Source of the DNA: Caballeronia calidae
Lineage (GTDB): Bacteria > Pseudomonadota > Gammaproteobacteria > Burkholderiales > Burkholderiaceae
Assembly: GCF_900044055.2 (NCBI RefSeq)
Contig: NZ_FCOX02000007.1
Span: 1 to 64,000 of the forward strand
Reading direction: 5' to 3'
Length of the DNA stretch: 64,000 nt
The translations under genes were made by a program, and so were the position numbers. Below are positions 18,740 to 26,544 of the stretch, piece after piece. Below the pieces are notes generated by a model, which saw nothing but the letters and a program-made list of their open reading frames with translations, did no database searches and was not told where the DNA came from. Position 1 is the first letter of the stretch; every line of letters starts with the position of its first letter.

Positions 18740-19630
18740 TCAGTGGCGCTTCGGCAACACGACGAGCGCAATGCCGCCGAGTATCGCGACGGAACTTGCC
18801 ACGAGCCGCGCCGTGAGCGTCTCGCCGAGCAGCAGCACGCCCCCGGCGGCAGTGATGACGGGCACGCTCAGTTGCACGGTGGCGGCCGTCGCGGGCCTCA
18901 GGCTCTTGAGCGCCGCGTACCAGACGACGTAGCCGAGCCCCGACGTCACCGCGCCGGAAGCGGCGGCGTAGGCGAGGCCCGGCGCATCGAAGCGTGCGTG
19001 CGCGAAAGCGAGCGCCGACACCGCCATCGCGAAGGGCAGCGCGCGCACGAAGTTGCCCGCCGTGGCGGCGACCGGATCGGCCTGGCCGCGCCCGCGCAGC
19101 GAGTAGACGCCCCAGCCGACGCCAGCGGCGATCATCAGCGCCGACGACAGCGGATCGGGCGCGGCCAGCCCCGGCAGGACGAGCCACACGAGCCCGGCGA
19201 GCGCGAGCAGCAGGCCGAGCCATTGGATCGCGGCAAGGCGCTCGCCGATCGCGATGCCATAGCCGATCATCGTCGCCTGCACGGCGCCGAAGAGCAGCAG
19301 CGCGCCGGTGCCTGCCGCGAGCCGCACGTACGCATAGGAGAACGTCACCGCGTAGCCGATCAGCGCGAGCGCCGAAAGAAAGCTCCCCGCACGCCGCATG
19401 CTTTGGCCTCCGCCGCCGCGCGCGAGCAGAATCGCCCACAGCACGAGCGCCGCCGATGCGATCCGCACGAGCGTGAAGCTTGCCGCATCGAGTTGCGTGC
19501 CTTTGAGCGCGAGACGGCAGAGGAGCGAGTTGCCCGCGAAGGCGAGCATCGCGACGACGGTCAAAACGACGAGGCGCGCGCCGTGCGATGGCGCGGCGGA
19601 TGAGGCGGCGTCGGACGTGAGCTTGGACAT
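18740..19630 (-). CDS. EamA/DMT-superfamily transporter
   Basis: The product is 296 aa with about ten membrane helices in two EamA repeats. Features include AFAGNSLLCRLAL in helix 1, GTGALLLFGAVQATMIGYG in repeat one and LSVPVITAAGGVLLLGETL in repeat two. The start ATG 19630 (MSKLTSDAAS) avoids a long basic N-terminal extension that the frame would otherwise allow. It ends in VVLPKRH. The substrate is unknown. It lies 67 bp from the YihY gene on the same strand and may share its transcript. Confidence 0.86.
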   Translation of the reverse strand: MSKLTSDAASSAAPSHGARLVVLTVVAMLAFAGNSLLCRLALKGTQLDAASFTLVRIASAALVLWAILLARGGGGQSMRRAGSFLSALALIGYAVTFSYAYVRLAAGTGALLLFGAVQATMIGYGIAIGERLAAIQWLGLLLALAGLVWLVLPGLAAPDPLSSALMIAAGVGWGVYSLRGRGQADPVAATAGNFVRALPFAMAVSALAFAHARFDAPGLAYAAASGAVTSGLGYVVWYAALKSLRPATAATVQLSVPVITAAGGVLLLGETLTARLVASSVAILGGIALVVLPKRH

Positions 19631-19697
19631 CGGCAGCGCGCTTTGGGAGGGCGCACCACTGTAGCGCACGCGCGCGAGGAAAACATGCTGCACCGCT

Positions 19698-20609
19698 TCA
19701 ATCGGTGGTGAAGCGCGGCGGCGGCGCATCGCCCTCGATGCCGAAGCGCTCGAACTCGGAGATCACCTGCGCGCCGAAGAGCAGCAGCGTCGCGAGCGCT
19801 TCGAGGCTGAACAGCACGACGATCGCCGTCGTCAGCGAGCCGTACACGACGCTCACCTGCGAGAGCGTCGCGAAGTACCAGACGAGAAAGTGCCGCGTGA
19901 TTTCCCAGAGCACGGCGGCGGTGATGCTGCCGAGCAGCGCGAGCCGTATCGACGGCCGGCCGACGGGCATCACCATGTAGATCGACGTGAGCACGAAGAT
20001 CTCGCCCGCGAAGCCGAGCAGATAGAGCAGGAGCCGCGACACGCCCTTCAGCGACACCTCGACGCCGAGCAGATCGATGCTGCTGGTGCCCATCGCCTGC
20101 AGGCCGTTGGAGACGAGTGTGACGATCAGCATGCCGACGCCGAGAAACAGGATGTAGCAGTAAGGCAGGAGCGCCGAGAGCAGAAAATGCCGGCGGCGGA
20201 TCGCGACGCGATGCACGAAGATCACCGACATCGCGTTCTCCAGCACCGTGAAGGCGAGCGAGCTGAAGAAGATCATCGTGACGAGCAGCAGCCAGCCGAG
20301 CACCGCGCGATGCGCCAGAAAATTCGCGAGCTCGTGCACGATCGCGCGCGCCTGGCCCGGCACGAGCCATTCGAGCAGATGCGTCAGCGCGTCGAGCAAG
20401 GCCTGCTGTCCGACGAATTTCGACAGCACGATGACGATCAGGATCAGCAGCGGAACGATCGACAGCAGCGCGTAGTACGCGACGGCGCCCGCGAGCAGCA
20501 GGCCCTGGTTCGCACGGAAGGCCTTCACCGTGCGTATCGCGAAGCCGAGCGGATGGCGCGCGACGCTTCTTACCTGCGGGCCCAGCACAGGGCCGAGTAT
20601 CTTCGACAT
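19698..20609 (-). CDS. YihY/BrkB (UPF0761) family inner-membrane protein
   Basis: The product is 303 aa with six predicted membrane helices. The family signatures are GAVAYYALLSIVPLLILI (about 40-57), SSLAFTVLENAMSVIF, the GSITAAVLWEITRHFLVWY segment and VYGSLTTAIVVLFSLE. ATG 20609 has GGAGG 4 bp upstream. The family was once called ribonuclease BN by mistake and its role is still unclear. The BrkB name comes from serum resistance in Bordetella. Confidence 0.9.
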   Translation of the reverse strand: MSKILGPVLGPQVRSVARHPLGFAIRTVKAFRANQGLLLAGAVAYYALLSIVPLLILIVIVLSKFVGQQALLDALTHLLEWLVPGQARAIVHELANFLAHRAVLGWLLLVTMIFFSSLAFTVLENAMSVIFVHRVAIRRRHFLLSALLPYCYILFLGVGMLIVTLVSNGLQAMGTSSIDLLGVEVSLKGVSRLLLYLLGFAGEIFVLTSIYMVMPVGRPSIRLALLGSITAAVLWEITRHFLVWYFATLSQVSVVYGSLTTAIVVLFSLEALATLLLFGAQVISEFERFGIEGDAPPPRFTTD

Positions 20610-20718
20610 GGGACCTCCGCGGCGCGAACGCTGCCCATCCCTTATGAACCACCACGCGGTACGAGCAAGTTTCGCACCTGTGAGCGCATCGCGCAGCGCA
20701 GAGGTCGAAACGCGCGCG

Positions 20719-20919
20719 TCAGCCTGCCCGGCGGACTTCGGTGCGCGCCGCGGCCTGCTGCGCGGCTTCCTCGAACGCAAGATCGAGGATAACGTCGACT
20801 TCGCGCGCGGGCAGATCGGCCGCATCGACGTTGCGCAGCCGGCAGAACAGCGCGAGCGCCTCGGCCGCGGCGGCGAAGGCGAGGTTCATATCCCGTGAAT
20901 CAAGGCGTTTTTTTCTCAT
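20719..20919 (-). CDS. Small hypothetical protein
   Basis: The product is 66 aa from ATG 20919, or 56 aa from the internal ATG at 20889. Codons from the second Met onward are almost all G/C-ending, and the peptide is a plausible amphipathic alpha-helical protein (MNLAFAAAAEALALFCRLRN, then DLPAREVDVILDLAFEEAAQQ). The N-terminal MRKKRLDSRD uses A-rich codons and may be untranslated leader. No family is recognised. It lies between the YihY gene (same strand, 109 bp) and the divergent NCS1 permease gene. Confidence 0.55.
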   Translation of the reverse strand: MRKKRLDSRDMNLAFAAAAEALALFCRLRNVDAADLPAREVDVILDLAFEEAAQQAAARTEVRRAG

Positions 20920-21052
20920 GCTCCGCATAACGGCAGCCGCACGGCCGGACTTTAATGTGCGGCGGCGCAGCGCGCACGCGGTTTCACCTTCGGTTTTTGA
21001 TGCATTACTCTGAGTACATAACACGAGCCCGTCGAAGGCTTTGGAGGACATC

Positions 21053-22531
21053 ATGGCCGCATCCCACGCAACCTCCGCCGACGACATCGCGCTCGGCGCC
21101 GACGCCGAAATCGTCAACGCCGACGAGCGCCTCTACAACCACGATCTCGCTCCCGTGCCGCGCGCGAAGCGCACCTGGACCGGCTACAGCATCTTCGCGA
21201 TGTGGATGTCGGATGTGCACAGCGTCGGCGGCTATACCTTCGCCGCGAGCCTCTTTCTGCTCGGCATCTCCGGCTGGCAGGTGCTGCTCGCGCTCACCAT
21301 CGGCATTCTCGTGGTCTACGTGCTGATGAACTGGGTCGGCAAGCCGAGCCTCAGGCACGGCATCCCGTTCCCGGTGATGGCGCGCGTCTCGATGGGCGTG
21401 ATGGGCGCGAATCTCGCCGCGCTGATTCGCGGCGTGGTCGGCATCGTGTGGTACGGGGTGCAGACGTATTTCGCGTCGAAGGCCGTCGTGACGCTGCTGC
21501 TCCTGTTCGTGCCGTCCGTCGCCGCCTGGCGCGACACGAGCTTCCTCAGGCTCGACCTGCTGGGCTGGGTGGGCTTTCTCTTCATGTGGCTGTTGCAGCT
21601 CATCATCTTTCAGCGCGGCATGGAGATCATCCGCAAGTTCATCGACTTCTGCGGGCCGGCGGTGTATGTCGTGATGTTCGTGCTGATGGGATGGATTCTC
21701 TATCGCGCGGGTCTCGGCAGCCTGAATCTCACGCTCTCCGGCAAGGTGCTCACCGGCGACGAGCAATTGCACGCGATGATCAACGCGATCCTGCTCGTCG
21801 TGAGCTACTTCGCGGCGCTGCTCCTGAATTTCGGCGACTTCTCGCGCTTCGCGAAGAGCGAGCGGCAGATGAAAATCGGCAATTTTCTCGGGCTGCCGTT
21901 CAATTTCGTTGCGTTCGCAATCATCACGGTGATCGTCACGGCGGGCAGCGAAAAGGTGTTCGGCACGATGATCATGGACCCCGTCGAGATCGTCTCGCGC
22001 ATCGAGAACAAGGTGTGGGTGGCGATCGGCAGCATCACGTTCATCATCGCGACGATGGGCATCAATATCGTCGCGAACTTCGTCTCGCCCGCGTATGACA
22101 TCGCCAATCTGTTTCCGAAGCACGTCGACTTCAAGAAGGGCGGCCTGATTGCGTCGATTCTCGCGGTGATGGTGTGCCCGTGGATCTTCGTCGACAGCCC
22201 GAAGGCGATCACGATTTTCGTGTCCGTGTTCGGTGCCGTGCTCGCGCCGATGTACGGCGTGATGATGTCGGACTATTACCTCGTGAAGCGCCAGCAGGTG
22301 AGGACCGCCGAGCTCTACACGATGCAGCCCGGCGGACGTTTCTACTACGACGGCGGCTGGAACAAGGTCGGGCTCGCGGCGCTGCTCGTGGCGGGCGTGA
22401 TTTCGGTCGGGTGGGAATTGTCGACGCAGATGCTCAAGCTCCTGCCGCCGAACAATCTCGGCTGGCTGATCGGCGCTGCGGTGGGCGCGTTGCTCTATGT
22501 GCTGTTCATGCGCATGGCCCACCGAAAATAG
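21053..22531 (+). CDS. NCS1-family nucleobase:cation symporter
   Basis: The product is 492 aa with about twelve membrane helices. ATG 21053 has a strong SD (GGAGG, 5 bp away). NCS1 marks are the N-terminal NADERLYNHDLAPVPRAKRTW, FAMWMSDVHSVGGYTFAASL in TM1, HGIPFPVMARVSMGVMGAN around TM3, NFGDFSRFAKSERQM in the middle and GVMMSDYYLVKRQ near TM10. The family imports purines, pyrimidines, allantoin, hydantoins or thiamine with Na+ or H+. Which of these is used here cannot be read from the sequence and no catabolic genes are adjacent. It ends 7 bp from a convergent lipoprotein gene. Confidence 0.91.
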   Translation: MAASHATSADDIALGADAEIVNADERLYNHDLAPVPRAKRTWTGYSIFAMWMSDVHSVGGYTFAASLFLLGISGWQVLLALTIGILVVYVLMNWVGKPSLRHGIPFPVMARVSMGVMGANLAALIRGVVGIVWYGVQTYFASKAVVTLLLLFVPSVAAWRDTSFLRLDLLGWVGFLFMWLLQLIIFQRGMEIIRKFIDFCGPAVYVVMFVLMGWILYRAGLGSLNLTLSGKVLTGDEQLHAMINAILLVVSYFAALLLNFGDFSRFAKSERQMKIGNFLGLPFNFVAFAIITVIVTAGSEKVFGTMIMDPVEIVSRIENKVWVAIGSITFIIATMGINIVANFVSPAYDIANLFPKHVDFKKGGLIASILAVMVCPWIFVDSPKAITIFVSVFGAVLAPMYGVMMSDYYLVKRQQVRTAELYTMQPGGRFYYDGGWNKVGLAALLVAGVISVGWELSTQMLKLLPPNNLGWLIGAAVGALLYVLFMRMAHRK

Positions 22532-22538
22532 CACGGTC

Positions 22539-22859
22539 TCATTTCAGCCATTTGCGCACGTCCTGCTCCCATTCGGGCTGGCCGCAGTTCGGCGGATTCT
22601 CCGGGCCGAGCACGGTGATGTAGCCCTTGTCCTTCATGCACGCCTCGTAGGCGCGCACCTGCGTGCAACGGCCCGCGCCGGCTTTCTTCGCGGCGGCCTT
22701 GCACGTGGACATCGCGTTGTCCATGCCGCTGAAATCGGCGTCGCCGTCGTTGTTGAAAGAGGGCGGGTTCGCGCTCGCCGAGAATTCGACGGGTGTGCTG
22801 CAGGCGGCGAGAAGGAGCGCGGCAAAAGGAAGAACGCACGAGCGGAAGCGTCGATTCAT
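22539..22859 (-). CDS. Small lipoprotein of unknown function
   Basis: The product is 106 aa. A signal peptide with lipobox LLAAC (Cys at about residue 20) is followed by a small soluble domain with four further cysteines (STCKAA, GRCTQVRAYEAC, PPNCGQ) and the segment EACMKDKGY, which resembles the short Cys-rich lipoproteins common in Burkholderiales. Two disulfides are possible. It lies 102 bp from the next minus-strand gene, and no function is known. Confidence 0.8.
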   Translation of the reverse strand: MNRRFRSCVLPFAALLLAACSTPVEFSASANPPSFNNDGDADFSGMDNAMSTCKAAAKKAGAGRCTQVRAYEACMKDKGYITVLGPENPPNCGQPEWEQDVRKWLK

Positions 22860-22961
22860 CGGCTTGAATTCCTGTCGTTGAGGGCGTATTGAAGGCGCGG
22901 GATTCGCCGCCTATTATTCTCCGCCGACGTCGGGCGCGTCACGCGTTCGTGTCGAAGCGAT

Positions 22962-23600
22962 TCAGCCGCGCCGCGCTTCCCACAGCAGCCATGCCGCCGC
23001 GATGCCCATGCCGCCGAACGTGAGCGGCCCGCCAGGCCACGCATGCGTCCTGAAGAGCGCGATGCCGAAGCTCGCGATCACGAGCAGCACGAGCGGCGGC
23101 CACGAGCGCCCGTCTGCGCGCAATGCGACGGCGGCCGCCGCCGCGCCGACGCTCAATGCGATCGATCCCAGCACGGCGAGGAGCGGCAGCGCGAACTTCG
23201 GCGCGCTGCCGACGACGGGATGCGTCCAGATCGCGTCGATGGCCATGCGCCACGCGTTCGCATCGCCCGAGGCGCGCGCGGCCTCGACGACGATGCCAAC
23301 GACGACGCCCGCCGCCGTATCGAACGCGATATAGCTCGTCGCGAACACGAACATGGCGATGCGGCACACGACCGGCGCGATGCCCGGAAGCCCGCGCACC
23401 AGCGCCGCGATGGCGATGGCCGCGAGCGCGAAAAGCGGAATCTGCGCGTAATGCACGGCGAGCCACGCGTTGGTGTCGAGTTGCATCAGATCGTGCGGAT
23501 GCGGATGAAACACTTCGACGACCGCGAGCGCGATGAGGGCAGCGGGGATCATCACGATATCCGCCGCGGTGGGCCACGCATGAGAGACGGACGCGTGCAT
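22962..23600 (-). CDS. Hypothetical polytopic membrane protein
   Basis: The product is 212 aa with about five or six hydrophobic helices (about 13-32, 50-68, 73-100, 128-160, 166-182, 190-207). Histidines cluster in one loop, EVFHPHPHDLMQLD (about 30-43). ATG 23600 has GGAGGAG about 4 bp upstream, the best SD of this neighbourhood. No family is recognised. It follows the diacylglycerol kinase gene by 26 bp on the same strand, so cotranscription is likely. Confidence 0.75.
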   Translation of the reverse strand: MHASVSHAWPTAADIVMIPAALIALAVVEVFHPHPHDLMQLDTNAWLAVHYAQIPLFALAAIAIAALVRGLPGIAPVVCRIAMFVFATSYIAFDTAAGVVVGIVVEAARASGDANAWRMAIDAIWTHPVVGSAPKFALPLLAVLGSIALSVGAAAAAVALRADGRSWPPLVLLVIASFGIALFRTHAWPGGPLTFGGMGIAAAWLLWEARRG

Positions 23601-23626
23601 GACTCCTCCCGATGAATCTCCCCGTT

Positions 23627-24079
23627 CTACAGGTGCCCGCGCAGCCAGTGCCATGCGAGCGGCCCGCAGATCACGCCCCAGGTCATCGCGGCGATCACGA
23701 GCGCGACGGTCACCGCTGCGCTGCCGCAATCCTTCGCGCGTCCGGAGAGCTCGTGACGTTCGAGCGAAATGCGATCGACGGCCGCTTCGATGCTGGAGTT
23801 GATGAGTTCGACGAGCAAGACCAGCAGGACCGACGCCGCGAGCAGCACGCGCTCCGGCGCGCTCACATGAACGAACGCGGCGATCGGCAGCAGCACGGCG
23901 GCGACGCACGCTTCCTGACGAAACGCGCTTTCCTCCCGCCACGTTGCCACGAGGCCGGCCCATGAATGACGCAGCGCGAAGACGCCGCGCAGGAGGCCGC
24001 GGCGTTTGCCGTGTGCCTGCTTTGCGGAGGTTGACGAAGCACGCGAAGTGGAAGAAGTGGGACGGTTCATAACGGTCAT
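23627..24079 (-). CDS. dgkA: Diacylglycerol kinase (DagK/DgkA family)
   Basis: The product is 150 aa from ATG 24079 (147 aa if ATG 24070 is used; neither start has a strong SD). A Ser/Thr-rich N-terminal extension of about 25 residues precedes the conserved domain. That domain has GLVATWREESAFRQEACVAA (amphipathic surface helix), three membrane helices and the catalytic block VELINSSIEAAVDRISLERHELSGRAKDCGSAAV, which holds the conserved Glu, Asn and Asp residues. It phosphorylates diacylglycerol to phosphatidate in the inner membrane, recycling lipid from osmoregulated glucan synthesis. Confidence 0.93.
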   Translation of the reverse strand: MTVMNRPTSSTSRASSTSAKQAHGKRRGLLRGVFALRHSWAGLVATWREESAFRQEACVAAVLLPIAAFVHVSAPERVLLAASVLLVLLVELINSSIEAAVDRISLERHELSGRAKDCGSAAVTVALVIAAMTWGVICGPLAWHWLRGHL

Positions 24080-24258
24080 GTTACCGCTTGGCCGTCGCGA
24101 TATCCCATGCGTCGAGAGCGAAAACGTTTGCTGGATCCGTATCGCACGAAGCGCACATGATTCGGCTTGTCAGGGCAATTACCGGGCCTTCATACTCTTG
24201 CCCAATCGTGATGCGAAAGCGCTCACGTCGATAAAAAAAGAAGACCGGGGAAATCATC

Positions 24259-24528
24259 ATGAAGTCACGCTTTACCGCTGTTCCTTTGCGTCCTGTCGAG
24301 CTGGCGGACCCGCATCTCGCGCATCTCTACATGGAGTGCGTCGATGCCGAGGCGCGTCTGTGCGGCGCAAGCAGGCTCGCGGCGGTAGCCGTGTTCGAGG
24401 CGCGCGAGGAGACCCTCACGAACTTGTGGGCGCGTCTCGATGCGCTCGACCCGAAGCTGTGCCGGGAACTGAAGCACGCGGTGAGCGACTGGCACGATAT
24501 CGCGGTGAAGCTGCGCGGCGGCGAGTGA
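24259..24528 (+). CDS. Small hypothetical protein
   Basis: The product is 89 aa from ATG 24259 (MKSRFTAVPLRPVELADPHL). It is soluble and helical, with two cysteines (MECVDAEARLCG) and a C-terminal helix ending DIAVKLRGGE. Codon use is G/C-ending throughout, unlike the AT-richer 180 bp before it, which may hold its promoter. No family is recognised. TehA follows 132 bp downstream on the same strand. Confidence 0.65.
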   Translation: MKSRFTAVPLRPVELADPHLAHLYMECVDAEARLCGASRLAAVAVFEAREETLTNLWARLDALDPKLCRELKHAVSDWHDIAVKLRGGE

Positions 24529-24660
24529 TACGACTTTGAGACGCGCGAGCAGACGAACGAGACGCTGCGACATTCGCGCGCGAAGCCGCCGCCACTAACC
24601 TTTCTCCAACGACGCAACGAGAGCGTTCCGCGCTTTCGACGCACTTCAAGGAGAAGGGCA

Positions 24661-25677
24661 ATGAACGGCAACAATGATACGAACAATGGCGCGCGACAAG
24701 GTGCACCGATGCCGGTGGCGTTCTTCGGCATCGCGGTCGGCGCGCTCGCGCTCGCCGGTGCATGGCGCGCGGCGGCCCGCGTATGGCCGATTCCCGCTGC
24801 CGCGCCCGCGCTGCTGACGGCGCTGGCACTGGTCGTCTGGCTCGCGCTTCTGATCGCCTACGGGCGCAAGTGGCTCGTCGAACGCGACGCGGCGAGCGCC
24901 GAAATGCGTCATCCGGTGCAGTCTTCGTTCGCGGCGCTCGTGCCGGTGTCGACGATGCTCGCCGCGCAAGCCGTGCAGACGTATTCGCGCGGCCTCGCGA
25001 TTGCGCTGTTCGTCGTCGGCGTATCGGGTTCGCTCGCGCTCGGCGCGTATCTGCACGGACGCTTCTGGCAAGGCGGCCGCAAGCCGGAGCTGACCACGCC
25101 GGCCGTCTATCTGCCGACGGTCGCGCCGAGCTTCGTCGCGGGGACGGCGGCAGCCGGCCTCGGCTTCACGCAGACCGGCATGTTGTTCTTCGGCGCGGGC
25201 GTGTTCTCGTGGCTCGCGATCGAATCGATCGTGCTGCATCGCGCGGCGGTGCATGAGCCGCTGCCCGAAGCGCTGCGCCCGAGCCTGGGCATCCAGCTCG
25301 CGCCGCCGGTGGTCGGAGGCGTGTCGTATCTCGCGATCACGCACGGCGCACCGGACACGTTCGCTTACATGCTGCTCGGCTACGGGCTCTATCAGGCGCT
25401 GATGCTTGCGCGTCTCGTCCCGTGGATTCGTCAGAACGCGTTCACGCCTTCGTACTGGGCGTTCAGCTTCGGCGCGGCCGCATTGCCGACGATGACGATC
25501 CGCATGCTCGAACGCGGCGCGACGGGACCGGTGGAGTGGATCGCGCCTGTGGCGTTCATCGTGGCGAACGTGGTGATCGGCGTGCTGATCGCGGGAACGG
25601 TGCGAGCGATGGCGCGAGGCGATTTGCTGCCGAACATGCCGTCCATCGAACGTCGCGCGGTGGCGGGCACGCGCTGA
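24661..25677 (+). CDS. tehA: TehA/SLAC1-family (TDT) transporter
   Basis: The product is 338 aa with about ten membrane helices and a perfect-strength SD (AGGAGAAGG) before ATG 24661. Family signs are PVAFFGIAVGALALAGAWR in helix 1, YLPTVAPSFVAGTAAAGLG and the SLGIQLAPPVVGGVSYLA segment. Members are anion channels or dicarboxylate carriers (TehA, Mae1, SLAC1) linked to tellurite resistance when overexpressed. No TehB methyltransferase gene is adjacent, so tellurite resistance is not implied. Confidence 0.88.
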   Translation: MNGNNDTNNGARQGAPMPVAFFGIAVGALALAGAWRAAARVWPIPAAAPALLTALALVVWLALLIAYGRKWLVERDAASAEMRHPVQSSFAALVPVSTMLAAQAVQTYSRGLAIALFVVGVSGSLALGAYLHGRFWQGGRKPELTTPAVYLPTVAPSFVAGTAAAGLGFTQTGMLFFGAGVFSWLAIESIVLHRAAVHEPLPEALRPSLGIQLAPPVVGGVSYLAITHGAPDTFAYMLLGYGLYQALMLARLVPWIRQNAFTPSYWAFSFGAAALPTMTIRMLERGATGPVEWIAPVAFIVANVVIGVLIAGTVRAMARGDLLPNMPSIERRAVAGTR

Positions 25678-25727
25678 ACTATGCCTTAAGCGCGCAACTA
25701 GTTAGCGATGCAACTATCGCCCGGACA

Positions 25728-26513
25728 TCACAGCTCCAGCACTTCACCCGCCCGCAACGCACGCAACGCAACCCCCGGCAACGCGGCGCGCAGTTCGTCG
25801 ATGATCTGCGCGCCGTGCGGCGGTTTCAGATGCGAAATCAGCAGCTCGGCGTGAATCCCGACGCCGCGCAGATCGTCGGCGATGAGCTTCGGGCAGTAGT
25901 GATGCGCCGCGCGCGCCAGACCGATTTGCGCATCGGGAAACGCGGTCTCGACGATCACGTAACGCAATCCCGGCAACGCAGACACCGCGGCCCAGAATTC
26001 CGGATTCGTCGTGGTGTCGCCGCTGAACGCAAGCGACGCATGATCGGTGGAAAGCGCATATCCCATCGACGGCACCACGTGTCGCGCGGGCAAAGCCGTC
26101 ACGATGCGACCATTCAGCGTCACACGTTCGCCGGTTTCCAGCGCTTCGAAACATACGCCCGGCGCCTGCGGCGAAGGAATGCGCGTGAAGTCCGGCCAGA
26201 TCAGATTGTTGAAGACATGCGCGCGCAGGATATCGAGCGTTGCGCGGCTCGCGTGGACCGTCAGCGGCGCGTCGCGTGCATCGCTCACGGCGTCGATCAT
26301 GAGCGGCAGATACCCCATGTGATCCAGATGCGAGTGCGTGAGGAACACATGATCGATGCGCGCGAGCTGGTCGTCGCTCAAGACGCCGACGCCCGTGCCG
26401 GCATCGATCAGCAGGTCGTCGTCGACGAGCAGCGCCGTCGTGCCGCCCGGCTCCAGCGCAGCGCCGCTGCTGCTGCCGATCGCGCCGCTACAGCCGAGTA
26501 CCCGAACGTTCAT
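25728..26513 (-). CDS. Metallo-beta-lactamase-fold cyclic-nucleotide phosphodiesterase (class II type)
   Basis: The product is 261 aa. MBL metal ligands are all present: HSHLDH (His60, His62, Asp64, His65), His145 in ARHVVPSMG, Asp166 in FSGDTTTN and His228 in ISHLKPPH. The HSHLDHMG block resembles the class II 3',5'-cyclic-nucleotide phosphodiesterase signature rather than that of glyoxalase II or RNase Z. The N-terminus reads MNVRVLGCSGAIG with no signal peptide. The gene starts 31 bp after a CHASE2 adenylate cyclase on the same strand, which supports a role in degrading cAMP made next to it. The exact substrate (cAMP, cGMP or other) is inferred. Confidence 0.8.
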   Translation of the reverse strand: MNVRVLGCSGAIGSSSGAALEPGGTTALLVDDDLLIDAGTGVGVLSDDQLARIDHVFLTHSHLDHMGYLPLMIDAVSDARDAPLTVHASRATLDILRAHVFNNLIWPDFTRIPSPQAPGVCFEALETGERVTLNGRIVTALPARHVVPSMGYALSTDHASLAFSGDTTTNPEFWAAVSALPGLRYVIVETAFPDAQIGLARAAHHYCPKLIADDLRGVGIHAELLISHLKPPHGAQIIDELRAALPGVALRALRAGEVLEL

Positions 26514-26544
26514 GATGCAGCCTTGCTGGTCCGCCCAACCGATA